From NCBI RefSeq assembly GCF_016616885.1, contig NZ_CP067102.1:3624501-3688500 (forward strand): a stretch of DNA of 64,000 bases. Reading direction: 5' to 3'. Position 1 is the stretch's first letter, and the number at the start of each line of letters is the position of its first letter. The notes under the pieces were generated by a model that saw nothing but the letters and a program-made list of their open reading frames with translations, was not told where the DNA came from and searched no databases. The position numbers and the translations under genes are program-made. Source of the DNA: Bradyrhizobium diazoefficiens (GTDB lineage: Bacteria; Pseudomonadota; Alphaproteobacteria; Rhizobiales; Xanthobacteraceae). Positions 1 to 10,521 of the stretch are shown in pieces.

Positions 1-62
1 TCGACCACTACGCAGAAGCGCCGGCCAACGTGTCGGCAGAAGTCCAGAAGAAGTTTGCCTGA
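1..62 (+). CDS. fusA: Elongation factor G, C-terminal end only (partial)
   Basis: The first 62 bases read as an open C-terminal tail of about 19 residues (DHYAEAPANV, then SAEVQKKFA) ending in TGA at 60-62. It matches the usual alphaproteobacterial EF-G terminus, and fusA normally lies directly before tuf in the str operon. EF-G is the cytoplasmic GTPase that drives ribosome translocation. The start codon and all catalytic domains are outside the window, so only the position and the short tail support the call. Confidence 0.85.
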   Translation, partial: DHYAEAPANVSAEVQKKFA

Positions 63-102
63 TTGTCGTCGGTCTCGAACTGACGATTGAACGGAGAGTC
101 AA

Positions 103-1293
103 ATGGCCAAAGCAAAGTTTGAACGTAACAAGCCCCACTGCAACATCGGCACCATCGGTCACGTCGACCATGGCAAGACCTCGCTGACCGCGGCGATCAC
201 CAAGATCCTCGCTGAAACTGGTGGTGCGACGTTCACGGCGTACGACCAGATCGATAAGGCGCCGGAAGAGAAGGCGCGCGGCATCACCATCTCGACCGCA
301 CACGTCGAGTATGAGACCAAGAACCGCCACTACGCCCACGTCGACTGCCCCGGCCACGCCGACTACGTGAAGAACATGATCACCGGCGCCGCCCAGATGG
401 ACGGTGCGATCCTGGTCGTGTCGGCCGCTGACGGCCCGATGCCGCAGACCCGCGAGCACATCCTGCTCGCCCGCCAGGTCGGCGTGCCCGCGCTCGTCGT
501 GTTCCTCAACAAGTGCGACATGGTCGACGATCCGGAGCTGCTCGAGCTCGTCGAGCTCGAAGTTCGCGAGCTGCTCTCCAAGTACGACTTCCCGGGCGAC
601 AAAATCCCGATCATCAAGGGTTCGGCTCTCGCCGCTCTCGAAGATTCCGACAAGAAGCTCGGCCACGAAGCGATCCTCGAGCTGATGAAGAACGTCGACG
701 AGTACATCCCGCAGCCGGAGCGTCCGATCGACCAGCCGTTCCTCATGCCGGTTGAAGACGTGTTCTCGATCTCGGGTCGCGGCACCGTCGTGACCGGCCG
801 TGTCGAGCGCGGCATCGTCAAGGTCGGCGAGGAAATCGAGATCGTCGGTCTCCGTGCCACCCAGAAGACCACCGTCACCGGCGTCGAAATGTTCCGCAAG
901 CTACTTGATCAGGGCCAGGCCGGCGACAACATCGGTGCGCTGCTCCGCGGCACCAAGCGCGAAGACGTCGAGCGCGGCCAGGTGCTGTGCAAGCCGGGTT
1001 CGGTCAAGCCGCACACCAAGTTCAAGGCTGAGGCTTACATCCTCACCAAGGAAGAGGGCGGTCGCCACACCCCGTTCTTCACCAACTACCGTCCGCAGTT
1101 CTACTTCCGCACCACCGACGTGACCGGTGTCGTGCATCTGCCGGAAGGTACCGAGATGGTGATGCCGGGCGACAACATCGCGATGGAAGTGCACCTGATC
1201 GTGCCGATCGCGATGGAAGAGAAGCTCCGTTTCGCGATCCGCGAAGGTGGCCGCACCGTCGGCGCCGGCGTCGTCGCTTCGATCATCGAGTAA
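103..1293 (+). CDS. tuf: Translation elongation factor Tu
   Basis: This is the GTPase that carries aminoacyl-tRNA to the ribosomal A site. The 396-residue product is full length. It shows the P-loop GHVDHGKT at 19-26, the switch I threonine in RGITIS (T62), DCPGH at 81-85 with the catalytic His85, and NKCD near 136. Domains 2 and 3 follow to the end. A GGAGAG ribosome-binding site precedes the ATG by a few bases. It lies 40 bases after fusA and about 85 bases before rpsJ, the standard str to S10 operon junction. Only one tuf copy is in the window; many alphaproteobacteria carry a second elsewhere. Confidence 0.99.
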   Translation: MAKAKFERNKPHCNIGTIGHVDHGKTSLTAAITKILAETGGATFTAYDQIDKAPEEKARGITISTAHVEYETKNRHYAHVDCPGHADYVKNMITGAAQMDGAILVVSAADGPMPQTREHILLARQVGVPALVVFLNKCDMVDDPELLELVELEVRELLSKYDFPGDKIPIIKGSALAALEDSDKKLGHEAILELMKNVDEYIPQPERPIDQPFLMPVEDVFSISGRGTVVTGRVERGIVKVGEEIEIVGLRATQKTTVTGVEMFRKLLDQGQAGDNIGALLRGTKREDVERGQVLCKPGSVKPHTKFKAEAYILTKEEGGRHTPFFTNYRPQFYFRTTDVTGVVHLPEGTEMVMPGDNIAMEVHLIVPIAMEEKLRFAIREGGRTVGAGVVASIIE

Positions 1294-1296
1294 TCA

Positions 1297-1362
1297 CGCG
1301 AATAGGGAATGGCGAGTGGCGAGTGGATGAAGTCCATTCGCTATTCGCTACTCGCCACTCAC
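1297..1362. repeat. Intercistronic palindromic repeat, family A copy 1
   Basis: This roughly 66-base inverted repeat lies between tuf and rpsJ. It is built from short near-repeats of GCGAATAG and GGCGAGTGG on the left arm and their complements (CGCTATTCG, CTCGCCACTC) on the right, so the transcript would fold into a long hairpin. Related elements occur at 14197-14256 and 15857-15918, always in gaps of this operon. There is no T-run, so it is not a standard terminator. Confidence 0.85.
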
Positions 1363-1378
1363 TAAGAAAGACACGGCA

Positions 1379-1687
1379 ATGAACGGCCAAAATATTCGCA
1401 TCCGTCTCAAGGCGTTCGACCATCGTATCCTCGATACGTCGACCCGCGAGATCGTGAACACGGCGAAGCGCACCGGTGCGCAGGTCCGCGGACCCATTCC
1501 GCTGCCCACCCGCATCGAGAAGTTCACCGTCAACCGTTCGCCCCACGTCGACAAGAAGAGCCGCGAACAGTTCGAGATGCGCACTCACAAGCGCCTGCTC
1601 GACATCGTCGATCCGACCCCGCAGACCGTCGATGCTTTGATGAAGCTCGACCTGGCCGCCGGTGTCGACGTCGAGATCAAGCTCTAA
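1379..1687 (+). CDS. rpsJ: 30S ribosomal protein S10 / NusE
   Basis: This small-subunit protein also serves as NusE in transcription antitermination. The 102-residue length and the sequence ([10 protein letters not shown] near the start, [16 protein letters not shown] at the end) are those of bacterial S10. It opens the S10 block of the operon. The ATG follows an AAGAAAG-like ribosome site directly after the family A hairpin, so that hairpin lies in the mRNA just upstream of the start region. Confidence 0.99.
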
Positions 1688-1740
1688 GATTTTTGGATCA
1701 CGTTCGCACCTCGCGGACAGAAAGAACAGGAAGCACGCCG

Positions 1741-2457
1741 ATGCGCTCCGGAGTGATCGCACAAAAGGTCGGGATGACGCGGGTCTTTACAGAGGCCGGC
1801 GAACATATCCCCGTGACCGTGCTGAAGCTCGGCAATTGCCAGGTCGTAGGCCACCGCACTGAAGAGAAGAACGGTTACGTCGCGCTCCAGCTTGGTTCTG
1901 GCAGCCGCAAGACCGTGTACATGCCCAAGGCAGAGCGCGGCCAGTTCGCGGTCGCCAAGGTCGAGCCGAAGCGGCAGGTCGAGGAGTTCCGCGTTTCCGC
2001 GGACGCCATGATCCCCGTCGGCGCCGAGATCCTCGCCGACCACTTCGTCGTCGGCCAGTTCGTCGACGTCACCGGCACCTCGGTCGGTAAGGGCTTTGCC
2101 GGCGGTATGAAGCGCTGGAACTTCGGCGGTCTGCGCGCCACGCACGGTGTGTCGGTTTCGCACCGTTCGATCGGTTCGACCGGTGGTCGTCAGGACCCCG
2201 GCAAGACCTGGAAGAACAAGAAGATGCCCGGCCATATGGGTGTCGACCGCATCACCACGCTCAACCTTCGCGTTGTTCAGCTCGATGTCGAGCGTGGCCT
2301 GATCCTCGTCGAAGGCGCCGTTCCCGGCTCCAAGGGCGGCTGGATCCGCGTGCGCGACGCCGTCAAGAAGCCGCTGCCGAAGGATGCTCCGAAGCCCGGC
2401 AAGTTCAAGGTTGCGGGCGGCGAAGCCGAGGCTGCGGCCCAGCAAGAGGGTGCGTGA
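1741..2457 (+). CDS. rplC: 50S ribosomal protein L3
   Basis: L3 is an early 23S rRNA-binding assembly protein near the peptidyl transferase centre. I start it at the ATG giving [13 protein letters not shown], the family's usual N-terminus, with AGGAAGC upstream; an in-frame ATG at 1693 would add 16 unrelated residues. The 238-residue product carries the central [20 protein letters not shown] loop typical of L3. An Ala/Gly-rich tail of about 20 residues follows. rplD starts 2 bases after its stop, suggesting translational coupling. Confidence 0.98.
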   Translation: MRSGVIAQKVGMTRVFTEAGEHIPVTVLKLGNCQVVGHRTEEKNGYVALQLGSGSRKTVYMPKAERGQFAVAKVEPKRQVEEFRVSADAMIPVGAEILADHFVVGQFVDVTGTSVGKGFAGGMKRWNFGGLRATHGVSVSHRSIGSTGGRQDPGKTWKNKKMPGHMGVDRITTLNLRVVQLDVERGLILVEGAVPGSKGGWIRVRDAVKKPLPKDAPKPGKFKVAGGEAEAAAQQEGA

Positions 2458-2458
2458 G

Positions 2459-3079
2459 ATGGAACTGAAGGTCACCACCCTCGAGGGCAAGGAAGCCGGC
2501 TCGGTCCAGCTTTCCGACGCCATTTTCGGCCTTGAGCCGCGTCAGGACATCATTGCGCGTTGCGTGCAGTGGCAGCTCAACAAGCGTCAGGCCGGCACCC
2601 ACAAGGCCAAGGGCCGCGCCGAGATCTGGCGCACCGGCAAGAAGATGTACAAGCAGAAGGGCACCGGCGGTGCTCGTCACGGCTCGGCCCGCGTGCCGCA
2701 GTTCCGCGGCGGCGGTCGTGCCTTCGGTCCGGTCGTGCGTTCGCACGCCACCGATCTGCCGAAGAAGGTCCGTGCGCTCGCGCTCAAGCATGCGCTCTCG
2801 GCCAAGGCCAAGGACGGCGATCTGCTCGTGATCGACAAGGCCGCCCTGGAAGCCGCCAAGACCAAGGCGCTGCTTGGTCACTTCTCGGGCCTCGGCTTGA
2901 CCAACGCGCTGATCATCGACGGTGCCGAGCTCAACAACGGCTTTGCCGCCGCGGCCCGCAACATCCCGAACATGGACGTGCTGCCGATCCAGGGCATCAA
3001 CGTCTATGACATCCTGCGCCGTCAGAAGCTCGTTCTGACCAAGGCCGCCATCGATGCGCTGGAGGCGCGCTTCAAATGA
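2459..3079 (+). CDS. rplD: 50S ribosomal protein L4
   Basis: L4 binds 23S rRNA and its loop lines the peptide exit tunnel; in E. coli it also represses its own operon. The 206-residue product contains the conserved loop with [18 protein letters not shown] near residue 60 and [11 protein letters not shown] after it. The ATG at 2459 lies one base after the rplC stop and gives [10 protein letters not shown], the normal L4 N-terminus; a longer in-frame reading into rplC is rejected. Its stop overlaps the rplW start (ATGA). Confidence 0.98.
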   Translation: MELKVTTLEGKEAGSVQLSDAIFGLEPRQDIIARCVQWQLNKRQAGTHKAKGRAEIWRTGKKMYKQKGTGGARHGSARVPQFRGGGRAFGPVVRSHATDLPKKVRALALKHALSAKAKDGDLLVIDKAALEAAKTKALLGHFSGLGLTNALIIDGAELNNGFAAAARNIPNMDVLPIQGINVYDILRRQKLVLTKAAIDALEARFK

Positions 3080-3378
3080 CGAAGAATATCGAGGCTCGCC
3101 ATTACGACGTGATCGTCGCCCCGGTCGTCACCGAAAAGGCGACGCTTGCGTCCGAGCACAACAAGGTCCTGTTCAAGGTGGCCGCCAAGGCGACCAAGCC
3201 GCAGATCAAGGAAGCGATCGAGAAGCTGTTTGACGTCAAGGTCAAGAGCGTCAACACGCTAGTCCGCAAGGGCAAGACCAAGATCTTCCGCGGCAATCTC
3301 GGCTCGCAGTCGAACACCAAGCGCGCGATCGTGACCCTCGAAGAGGGCCACCGGATCGACGTCACCACCGGTCTGTAA
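3076..3378 (+). CDS. rplW: 50S ribosomal protein L23
   Basis: L23 sits at the exit of the ribosomal tunnel and docks trigger factor and SRP. The 100-residue product shows the family pattern: [12 protein letters not shown] near residue 12, then a [18 protein letters not shown] segment in the loop region. Its start overlaps the rplD stop by four bases, and rplB follows after 12 bases. Nothing unusual is visible. Confidence 0.98.
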   Translation: MTKNIEARHYDVIVAPVVTEKATLASEHNKVLFKVAAKATKPQIKEAIEKLFDVKVKSVNTLVRKGKTKIFRGNLGSQSNTKRAIVTLEEGHRIDVTTGL

Positions 3379-3390
3379 GGTCGTACGACG

Positions 3391-4224
3391 ATGGCACTGA
3401 AGACATTCAATCCCACGACGCCGGGCCAGCGCCAGCTGGTCATGGTCGATCGTTCGGCGCTCTACAAGGGCAAGCCGGTCAAGGCGCTTACCGAAGGCAA
3501 GCACTCTTCGGGCGGCCGCAACAGCACCGGTCGCATCACCGTTCGCTTCCGCGGTGGTGGTCACAAGAGGACGCTGCGCACCGTCGACTTCAAGCGTGAG
3601 AAGATCGACGTTCCTGCGACCGTCGAGCGGCTGGAATACGATCCGAACCGCACCGGCTTCATCGCCCTGATCAAGTATCAGGACGGCGAGCAGGCCTACA
3701 TCCTGGCGCCGCAGCGGCTGGCCGTGGGCGACACCATCGTCGCCGGCAACTATGTCGACGTGAAGCCGGGCAACGTCATGCCGCTCGGCAACATGCCGGT
3801 CGGCACGATCATCCACAACATCGAGGTCAAGATCGGCAAGGGCGGCCAGCTCGCCCGTTCCGCCGGCACCTACGCCCAGCTCGTCGGTCGCGACCAGGAC
3901 TACGTCATCATCCGCCTGAACTCGGGCGAGCAGCGCCTGGTGCACGGCCGTTGCCGCGGCACGATCGGTGCGGTGTCGAACCCCGATCACATGAACACCT
4001 CGATCGGCAAGGCTGGTCGTAATCGCTGGTTGGGTCGTAAGCCGCACAACCGCGGCGTTTCGATGAACCCGATCGACCATCCGCACGGCGGTGGTGAAGG
4101 TCGTACCTCGGGCGGTCGCCACCCGGTTACTCCGTGGGGCAAGCCGACCAAGGGCAAGAAGACCCGCACCAACAAGTCGACCAACAAATTCATTCTCCTA
4201 AGCCGCCACAAGCGGAAGAAGTAA
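3391..4224 (+). CDS. rplB: 50S ribosomal protein L2
   Basis: L2 is a primary 23S rRNA-binding protein required for subunit association and peptidyl transferase activity. At 277 residues it has the family's full length. The C-terminal segment [13 protein letters not shown] near residue 225 includes the conserved His implicated in activity, and the basic tail [11 protein letters not shown] is standard. It lies 12 bases after rplW and 12 bases before rpsS. Confidence 0.99.
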   Translation: MALKTFNPTTPGQRQLVMVDRSALYKGKPVKALTEGKHSSGGRNSTGRITVRFRGGGHKRTLRTVDFKREKIDVPATVERLEYDPNRTGFIALIKYQDGEQAYILAPQRLAVGDTIVAGNYVDVKPGNVMPLGNMPVGTIIHNIEVKIGKGGQLARSAGTYAQLVGRDQDYVIIRLNSGEQRLVHGRCRGTIGAVSNPDHMNTSIGKAGRNRWLGRKPHNRGVSMNPIDHPHGGGEGRTSGGRHPVTPWGKPTKGKKTRTNKSTNKFILLSRHKRKK

Positions 4225-4236
4225 GGAACGCCGGAC

Positions 4237-4515
4237 ATGGTTCGTTCAGTCTGGAAAGGCCCGTTCGTCGAGGGTTCTCTGCTCAAGAAGGCAGATGCCG
4301 CGCGCGCGTCCGGCCGTCACGACGTCATCAAGATCTGGAGCCGTCGCTCGACGATCCTGCCGCAGTTCGTCGGCCTGACCTTCGGCGTCTACAACGGTCA
4401 GAAGCACGTGCCGGTGGCCGTCAACGAGGAAATGGTCGGTCACAAGTTCGGCGAGTTCTCGCCGACCCGGACCTTCCATGGCCACTCCGGCGACAAGAAA
4501 GCCAAGAAGGCTTGA
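4237..4515 (+). CDS. rpsS: 30S ribosomal protein S19
   Basis: S19 works with S13 in the head of the 30S subunit near the A site. The 92-residue product starts [13 protein letters not shown] and contains [13 protein letters not shown] and [15 protein letters not shown], both characteristic. It is in its standard place between rplB and rplV, with a 10-base gap to rplV. Confidence 0.99.
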   Translation: MVRSVWKGPFVEGSLLKKADAARASGRHDVIKIWSRRSTILPQFVGLTFGVYNGQKHVPVAVNEEMVGHKFGEFSPTRTFHGHSGDKKAKKA

Positions 4516-4525
4516 GGATTAAACG

Positions 4526-4915
4526 ATGAGCAAACCTAAGCGCGAACGGAGCCTCGCCGAGAACGAGGCCAAGGCGGTCGCCCGGATGCTGCGGGTGAGC
4601 CCGCAGAAGCTCAACCTGGTCGCCCAGCTCATTCGCGGCCGGAAGGCTTCCGCTGCGCTCGCCGACCTGCAGTTTTCGCGCAAGCGGATCGCGGTTGACG
4701 TGAAGAAGTGCCTGGAATCGGCTATCGCCAATGCCGAGAACAACCACGACCTCGACGTTGACGATCTCGTCGTGGCGCAGGCCTTCGTCGGCAACGGTCT
4801 CGTGATGAAGCGCTTTGCCGCTCGCGGCCGCGGCCGCTCGGGCCGGGTCTACAAACCATTTTCGCAGCTGACGATCATTGTGCGTCAGGTCGAAGCCGAA
4901 GCAGCAGCGGCTTAA
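4526..4915 (+). CDS. rplV: 50S ribosomal protein L22
   Basis: L22 reaches into the exit tunnel and helps fold 23S rRNA. The 129-residue sequence shows [16 protein letters not shown] near residue 24 and the beta-hairpin end with [26 protein letters not shown]. An acidic/Ala tail (VEAEAAAA) is a common alphaproteobacterial extension. rpsC starts 18 bases later with an AGGAG-type site before it. Confidence 0.99.
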   Translation: MSKPKRERSLAENEAKAVARMLRVSPQKLNLVAQLIRGRKASAALADLQFSRKRIAVDVKKCLESAIANAENNHDLDVDDLVVAQAFVGNGLVMKRFAARGRGRSGRVYKPFSQLTIIVRQVEAEAAAA

Positions 4916-4933
4916 GGGTCGCAGGAGAATACG

Positions 4934-5659
<726 letters not shown>

Positions 5660-5691
5660 CGCCAGCACAGAGAATTTGAGGGCTTAAAGCC

Positions 5692-6105
5692 ATGATGCAA
5701 CCTAAGAAAACGAAGTTCCGGAAGGCGCATAAGGGCCGCATCCACGGCGTTGCGTCTTCGGGCGCGACGTTGGCGTTCGGCCAGTTCGGCCTGAAGGCGA
5801 CCGAGCCTGAGCGCGTCACCGCGCGCCAGATCGAAGCGGCCCGCCGCGCGCTGACCCGCCACATGAAGCGTGCCGGCCGCGTCTGGATCCGCGTATTCCC
5901 CGACGTTCCGGTGTCGAAGAAGCCGGCCGAAGTCCGCATGGGCTCCGGCAAGGGTTCGCCGGAATTGTGGGTCGCCCGCGTCAAGCCGGGCCGGGTGCTG
6001 TTCGAGATCGACGGCGTCAACACCCAGACCGCGCGTGAAGCGCTGACGCTGGCGGCCGCCAAGCTGCCGATCAAGACGCGCTTCGTCGAGCGCATTGCGG
6101 AGTAA
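5692..6105 (+). CDS. rplP: 50S ribosomal protein L16
   Basis: L16 contacts the A-site tRNA elbow. The 137-residue product starts [16 protein letters not shown] and contains the [15 protein letters not shown] segment. The doubled Met leaves two possible start codons (5692 or 5695). Its stop TAA overlaps the A of the rpmC start, so the two are probably translationally coupled. Confidence 0.98.
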   Translation: MMQPKKTKFRKAHKGRIHGVASSGATLAFGQFGLKATEPERVTARQIEAARRALTRHMKRAGRVWIRVFPDVPVSKKPAEVRMGSGKGSPELWVARVKPGRVLFEIDGVNTQTAREALTLAAAKLPIKTRFVERIAE

Positions 6106-6317
6106 TGGCCATGGCCCAGATGAAGATCGAAGACATCCGCGCGATGAGCCCCGACCAGCAGGACGACGCCGTCCTGAACCTGAAGAAGGAGCGCTTCAAC
6201 CTGCGCTTCCAGCGCGCCACCGGGCAGCTCGAGAACACCTCGCGCCTGCGCGAGGCTCGCCGCGACATCGCCCGTATCAAGACCGTCGCCGCGCAGAAGC
6301 GCGCGAAAGAGAAGTAA
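6105..6317 (+). CDS. rpmC: 50S ribosomal protein L29
   Basis: L29 is a small helical protein next to L23 at the exit tunnel. The reading gives 70 residues with [20 protein letters not shown] in the middle, the family's hallmark. Two ATGs six bases apart (6105 and 6111) are both possible; the first overlaps the rplP stop and the second gives [10 protein letters not shown], which resembles more relatives. rpsQ follows after 13 bases. Confidence 0.97.
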   Translation: MAMAQMKIEDIRAMSPDQQDDAVLNLKKERFNLRFQRATGQLENTSRLREARRDIARIKTVAAQKRAKEK

Positions 6318-6330
6318 GGGGCTTACGAAT

Positions 6331-6579
6331 ATGCCGAAACGTACTTTGCAAGGCGTGGTCGTCAGCGACAAGACTGCCAAGACCGTCGTGGTGCGCGTCG
6401 ATCGCCGCTTTACGCATCCGATCTACAAGAAGACGATCCGCCGTTCGAAGAACTACCACGCGCACGACGAGAACAACGAGTTCAAGCCGGGCGACATGGT
6501 GTGGATCGAGGAATCGAAGCCGATTTCGAAGTTGAAGTCCTGGATCGTGATCCGGGGCGAGCACAAGAAAAGCGCCTGA
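6331..6579 (+). CDS. rpsQ: 30S ribosomal protein S17
   Basis: S17 is an OB-fold 16S rRNA-binding protein needed early in 30S assembly. The 82-residue product starts [21 protein letters not shown] and holds the [23 protein letters not shown] core. It is the last gene before an 84-base gap containing a weak hairpin (6619-6637); rplN follows that gap. Confidence 0.99.
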   Translation: MPKRTLQGVVVSDKTAKTVVVRVDRRFTHPIYKKTIRRSKNYHAHDENNEFKPGDMVWIEESKPISKLKSWIVIRGEHKKSA

Positions 6580-6663
6580 TCTGTTGGCTTTGGCCGACTG
6601 ACTTCAGGGAAATGTTGAGCGCCGGCTAGGCTGGCGCAAAGAGAAAGAGGACGAGGTGCATCA

Positions 6664-7032
6664 ATGATTCAGATGCAGACCAACCTCGACGTGGCCGATA
6701 ATTCTGGCGCACGCCGTGTTATGTGTATCAAGGTGCTCGGGGGCTCCAAGCGCCGCTACGCCACGATCGGCGACATCATCGTCGTCTCGATCAAGGAAGC
6801 GATTCCGCGTGGCAAGGTGAAGAAGGGCGACGTGATGAAGGCCGTCGTGGTGCGTGTCCGCAAGGACATCCGCCGCGCTGACGGTTCGGTCATCCGGTTC
6901 GACCGCAACGCAGCCGTTCTGATCAACAATCAGTCCGAGCCGGTCGGCACCCGTATCTTCGGGCCCGTGCCGCGCGAGCTGCGCGCCAAGAACCACATGA
7001 AGATCATTTCGCTCGCGCCGGAGGTGTTGTGA
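6664..7032 (+). CDS. rplN: 50S ribosomal protein L14
   Basis: L14 lies at the subunit interface. It is 122 residues, the universal bacterial length, starts [18 protein letters not shown], and ends [11 protein letters not shown]. In E. coli this gene opens the spc operon, and here it follows the widest gap (84 bases) of the S10-spc block, so a separate promoter or processing site before it is possible. Its TGA overlaps the rplX ATG. Confidence 0.99.
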   Translation: MIQMQTNLDVADNSGARRVMCIKVLGGSKRRYATIGDIIVVSIKEAIPRGKVKKGDVMKAVVVRVRKDIRRADGSVIRFDRNAAVLINNQSEPVGTRIFGPVPRELRAKNHMKIISLAPEVL

Positions 7033-7346
7033 TGGCTGCGAAGATCCGCAAGGGCGACAAGGTCGTCGTGCTGACCGGCCGCGACAAGGGTCGCACCGGT
7101 GAAGTGTTCGAAGTCCGCCCCGACGCCGGCACGGCGCTGGTGCGTGGCATCAACATGGTCAAGCGTCACCAGAAGCAGACGCAGGCCCAGGAGGGCGGCA
7201 TCATCTCGAAGGAGTCGCCGATCCAACTGTCCAACATCGCGTATGTCGGCAAGGACGGAAAGCCGACCCGCGTCGGATTCAAGATTTTGGCTGACGGCAA
7301 GAAGGTCCGCATCGCCAAGAGCTCGGGAGCTGAGATCGATGGCTGA
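7032..7346 (+). CDS. rplX: 50S ribosomal protein L24
   Basis: L24 is a KOW-domain assembly initiator for the 50S subunit. I start it at ATG 7032, giving [20 protein letters not shown] (KOW motif at about 7-25); a GTG directly upstream would only add one Met. The product is 104 residues. It overlaps rplN by one base and rplE by eight bases, so all three are probably coupled. Confidence 0.98.
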   Translation: MAAKIRKGDKVVVLTGRDKGRTGEVFEVRPDAGTALVRGINMVKRHQKQTQAQEGGIISKESPIQLSNIAYVGKDGKPTRVGFKILADGKKVRIAKSSGAEIDG

Positions 7347-7896
7347 GGCCGCTTACACCCCGCGCCTGCGCGCGGAATACGATGCGAAGATCCGCACGGC
7401 CATGACCGAGAAGTTCGGTTATGAGAACGTCATGCAGGTTCCGCGCCTGGACAAGATCGTGCTGAACATGGGCGTTGGCGATTCCGTCAACGACCGCAAG
7501 AAGGCCGAGACCGCCGCTGCCGAGTTGAGCCAGATCGCCGGCCAGAAGGCGATCGTGACCTATTCGCGTATCGCGATCGCGACCTTCAAGCTGCGTGAGA
7601 ATCAGCCGATCGGCTGCAAGGTCACGCTGCGCAAGGCCCGTATGTACGAGTTCATCGATCGCCTGGTGACGGTCGCGCTGCCGCGCGTCCGCGACTTCCG
7701 CGGCCTGAACCCGAAGAGCTTTGACGGTCGCGGCAACTACTCGCTCGGCATCAAGGAGCACATCATTTTCCCCGAGATCGACTTCGACAAGGTCACGGAA
7801 GCCCGCGGTATGGACATCACCGTCTGCACCACGGCCAAGACCGACGAAGAGGCGAGGGCCTTGTTGACCGCTTTCAATTTCCCGTTCCGGCAGTGA
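7339..7896 (+). CDS. rplE: 50S ribosomal protein L5
   Basis: L5 binds 5S rRNA and the P-site tRNA. The ATG at 7339 gives [15 protein letters not shown] and 185 residues; a longer reading of this frame runs back into rplX and is rejected. The signature [13 protein letters not shown] and the C-terminal region with [16 protein letters not shown] are clear. rpsN begins 46 bases after its stop. Confidence 0.98.
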   Translation: MAEAAYTPRLRAEYDAKIRTAMTEKFGYENVMQVPRLDKIVLNMGVGDSVNDRKKAETAAAELSQIAGQKAIVTYSRIAIATFKLRENQPIGCKVTLRKARMYEFIDRLVTVALPRVRDFRGLNPKSFDGRGNYSLGIKEHIIFPEIDFDKVTEARGMDITVCTTAKTDEEARALLTAFNFPFRQ

Positions 7897-7942
7897 GACG
7901 CTGACCTAAAGCCTCTCAAACGCGGATACCCAGGAGCCAAGC

Positions 7943-8248
7943 ATGGCAAAGAAGAGTTCAGTCGAGAAGAACAACCGGCGCAAGCGGATGGTGAAGAACG
8001 CCGCCCCGAAGCGCGAGCGGTTGAAGGCGATCATCGCCGACAAGACGCTGCCGATGGAGGAGCGGTTCGCCGCGACCCTGAAGCTGGCGGAAATGCCGCG
8101 CAATTCGTCGGCCACCCGCATTCGTCTGCGTTGCGAGCTGTCGGGCCGCCCGCGCTCGAATTACCGCAAGAACAAGCTGTCCCGTATCGCGCTGCGCGAC
8201 CTTGGCTCCAAGGGCATGGTCCCGGGCCTCGTGAAGTCGAGCTGGTAA
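7943..8248 (+). CDS. rpsN: 30S ribosomal protein S14 (zinc-free type)
   Basis: S14 assembles late into the 30S head. This is the longer 101-residue form without the CXXC zinc ribbon: there is a single Cys in [16 protein letters not shown]. The conserved tail is [15 protein letters not shown]. Having this form in the main operon is normal for Proteobacteria. rpsH follows 14 bases later with an AAGGAGG ribosome-binding site directly after the stop. Confidence 0.98.
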   Translation: MAKKSSVEKNNRRKRMVKNAAPKRERLKAIIADKTLPMEERFAATLKLAEMPRNSSATRIRLRCELSGRPRSNYRKNKLSRIALRDLGSKGMVPGLVKSSW

Positions 8249-8262
8249 GGAGGGTCGTTTAG

Positions 8263-8661
8263 ATGTCTACGCACGATCCAATCAGCGATCTGATCACCCG
8301 TATCCGCAACGCGCAGATGCGCGCCAAGAGCAAGGTCTCCACGCCCGGCTCGAAGATGCGCGAGAACGTCCTCGAAGTGCTCAAGAGCGAGGGCTACATC
8401 CGCGGTTACGCCACGCTCGAGCACTCCTCGGGCCGCAGTGAGATCGAGATCGAGCTGAAGTATTTCGACGGCGAGCCCGTCATCCGCGAGATCGAACGTG
8501 TCTCCAAGCCCGGGCGTCGCGTGTACGCCTCGGTGAAGAACCTGCCGCGGGTCAATAACGGACTCGGTATTTCGGTGTTGTCGACGCCGAAGGGGATCAT
8601 GGCCGACCACAGTGCGCGTGAAGCGAACGTGGGCGGTGAAGTCCTCTTCACGGTGTTCTGA
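8263..8661 (+). CDS. rpsH: 30S ribosomal protein S8
   Basis: S8 binds the central domain of 16S rRNA and in E. coli represses the spc operon. The 132-residue product starts [18 protein letters not shown] and carries the C-terminal [18 protein letters not shown] motif. A strong AAGGAGGG site lies upstream of the ATG. rplF follows after 16 bases. Confidence 0.99.
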   Translation: MSTHDPISDLITRIRNAQMRAKSKVSTPGSKMRENVLEVLKSEGYIRGYATLEHSSGRSEIEIELKYFDGEPVIREIERVSKPGRRVYASVKNLPRVNNGLGISVLSTPKGIMADHSAREANVGGEVLFTVF

Positions 8662-8677
8662 GAAGGATTTTTGATCC

Positions 8678-9211
8678 ATGTCACGTGTTGGCAAAAGGCC
8701 TGTTGCGGTGCCGTCCGGAGTGACCGCGACCGTCGACGGGCAGACCGTCAAGATGAAGGGGCCGAAGGGCCAGCTTCAGTTCGTCGTCCATGACGACGTC
8801 GAGGTGAAGCTCGAGAGCGGCCAGATCAAGGTGAACCCGCGGGTCGAGACCAACCGCGCGCGGGCGCTGTACGGTACCGCTCGCGCCCAGGTCGCGAATC
8901 TGGTCGAAGGCGTCACCAAGGGCTTCGAGAAGAAGCTCGAAATCACCGGCGTCGGTTACCGCGCCGCGATGCAGGGCAAGAACCTGCAGCTCGCGCTCGG
9001 CTACAGCCACGACGTGGTCTACACGATCCCGGAAGGGATCACGATCACGGTGCCGAAGCCCACCGAGATCACGGTGACGGGCAGCGACATCCAGCGTGTC
9101 GGCCAGGTCGCCGCCGAGATTCGCTCCTATCGTCCGCCGGAGCCCTACAAGGGCAAGGGCGTGAAGTATGTTGGCGAATTCATCTTCCGCAAGGAAGGCA
9201 AGAAGAAGTAA
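8678..9211 (+). CDS. rplF: 50S ribosomal protein L6
   Basis: L6 lies near the factor-binding site and the sarcin-ricin loop. The 177-residue sequence shows two tandem L6 domains and the C-terminal signature [16 protein letters not shown] with a basic KEGKKK end. It starts [15 protein letters not shown], as expected. Spacing to rplR is 11 bases with ACGGAG before the next ATG. Confidence 0.99.
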   Translation: MSRVGKRPVAVPSGVTATVDGQTVKMKGPKGQLQFVVHDDVEVKLESGQIKVNPRVETNRARALYGTARAQVANLVEGVTKGFEKKLEITGVGYRAAMQGKNLQLALGYSHDVVYTIPEGITITVPKPTEITVTGSDIQRVGQVAAEIRSYRPPEPYKGKGVKYVGEFIFRKEGKKK

Positions 9212-9222
9212 CGGAGCCGGTC

Positions 9223-9585
9223 ATGTCCAAAGCCAAGGTTACAAATGCCCGGCGCAAGCGGAGTGTGCGGCTGAAGCTGCGCCGCTCCGGTGCTGGCCGC
9301 CCGCGTCTGTCGGTGTTCCGCTCGTCCAAGCACATCTACGCCCAGGTCATCGACGACCTGAAGGGCGAGACGCTGGCCTCTGCCTCGTCGCTCGAGAAGT
9401 CGATGCGCGACGGCGGCAAGACCGGCGCCGACATCGATGCGGCGAAGGCGGTCGGCAAGCTGCTGGCCGAGCGCGCCGCCGAGAAGGGCGTCAAGGAAGT
9501 CGTGTTCGATCGCGGCAGCTACCTCTACCATGGGCGCGTCAAGGCACTGGCCGACGCTGCGCGTGAGAGCGGGCTGAGCTTCTAA
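9223..9585 (+). CDS. rplR: 50S ribosomal protein L18
   Basis: L18 binds 5S rRNA together with L5 and L25. At 120 residues it has standard length, with [30 protein letters not shown] near the N-terminus and the [20 protein letters not shown] end. Its position between rplF and rpsE is universal. A 44-base gap leads to rpsE. Confidence 0.98.
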   Translation: MSKAKVTNARRKRSVRLKLRRSGAGRPRLSVFRSSKHIYAQVIDDLKGETLASASSLEKSMRDGGKTGADIDAAKAVGKLLAERAAEKGVKEVVFDRGSYLYHGRVKALADAARESGLSF

Positions 9586-9629
9586 CAGAATTTGAGGATT
9601 GAGGCGCAAGCCTCTGAAGGATTGGAAAA

Positions 9630-10223
9630 ATGGCAGAACGCGAACAACGTGGTGGACGCGATCAACGCGGCGGCGGACGTGACCGCCAGCAGCGCGAGGA
9701 GCGCGACAGTGAGTTCGTCGACAAGCTCGTCCACATCAACCGCGTGGCCAAGGTCGTCAAGGGCGGCAAGCGCTTCGGTTTCGCAGCGCTGGTCGTGATC
9801 GGCGATCAGAAGGGCCGCGCCGGCTTCGGTCACGGCAAGGCGCGCGAAGTGCCTGAGGCGATCCGCAAGGCCACCGAGTCCGCCAAGCGCAACCTGACCC
9901 GCGTGTCGCTGCGCGAGGGCCGTACGCTGCATCACGACATCGCCGGCCGTCATGGCGCGGGCCGTGTCTACCTGCGTGCAGCTCCGGCCGGTACCGGTAT
10001 CATCGCCGGCGGTCCGATGCGCGCCGTGTTCGAGACGCTCGGCGTCCAGGACGTGGTGGCGAAGTCGATCGGCTCGTCGAATCCGTACAACATGGTTCGC
10101 GCGACCTTCGATGCGCTGAAGCATCAGGATAGCCCGCGTTCGGTCGCGGCGCGCCGCAATATCAAGGTGTCCACCCTTCAGGGTCGTCGCGTCGGCGGCG
10201 ATGCCGAGGCGGCTGCGGACTAA
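9630..10223 (+). CDS. rpsE: 30S ribosomal protein S5
   Basis: S5 controls decoding accuracy and forms part of the mRNA entry site. The 197-residue product has an N-terminal Arg/Gly/Gln-rich extension of about 25 residues ([14 protein letters not shown]) before the dsRBD-like S5 N-domain ([19 protein letters not shown]) and the S5 C-domain ([13 protein letters not shown]). Such extensions are common in alphaproteobacteria. A GAAGGA-type ribosome site lies upstream. rpmD follows after 25 bases. Confidence 0.98.
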   Translation: MAEREQRGGRDQRGGGRDRQQREERDSEFVDKLVHINRVAKVVKGGKRFGFAALVVIGDQKGRAGFGHGKAREVPEAIRKATESAKRNLTRVSLREGRTLHHDIAGRHGAGRVYLRAAPAGTGIIAGGPMRAVFETLGVQDVVAKSIGSSNPYNMVRATFDALKHQDSPRSVAARRNIKVSTLQGRRVGGDAEAAAD

Positions 10224-10248
10224 CGAACGCTTTTCGGAGTAGACGACG

Positions 10249-10455
10249 ATGGCCAAGGACGCCGCAATGTCCGCAAAGACGATCAAGCTCGAGCAGACCG
10301 GCAGCGCGATCCGCCGCCATCACTCGCAGCGTTCGACGCTGATCGGGCTCAAGCTCAACAAGATCGGCCGCACCAGCGAACTGCCGGATACCCCGGCGGT
10401 CCGCGGCATGATCGAAAAGGTTCACCATCTCGTTCGCATTGTCGACGAGAAGTAA
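10249..10455 (+). CDS. rpmD: 50S ribosomal protein L30
   Basis: L30 is a small 50S protein present in most but not all bacteria. The frame gives 68 residues from ATG 10249 ([16 protein letters not shown]) or 62 from the internal ATG at 10267; the first has the better-placed GGAG site. The core [23 protein letters not shown] and the C-terminal [12 protein letters not shown] are typical. The gap to rplO holds a palindromic element. Confidence 0.95.
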   Translation: MAKDAAMSAKTIKLEQTGSAIRRHHSQRSTLIGLKLNKIGRTSELPDTPAVRGMIEKVHHLVRIVDEK

Positions 10456-10461
10456 AATTGC

Positions 10462-10501
10462 GCGCATGATCCCGAACCGGTTTTCGGACCAGATCATGCG
10501 C
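10462..10501. repeat. Palindromic repeat, GCATGATC family copy 1
   Basis: A perfect 10-bp inverted repeat (GCGCATGATC and GATCATGCGC) encloses a second smaller stem (CCGAA and TTCGG) in the 66-base gap between rpmD and rplO. A longer relative with the same GCATGATC ends lies at 55934-56005. This looks like a dispersed REP-like element inserted in the operon rather than a terminator, since no T-run follows and rplO must be expressed. Confidence 0.8.
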
Positions 10502-10521
10502 AAAACACAAGGAGCAGGGCG

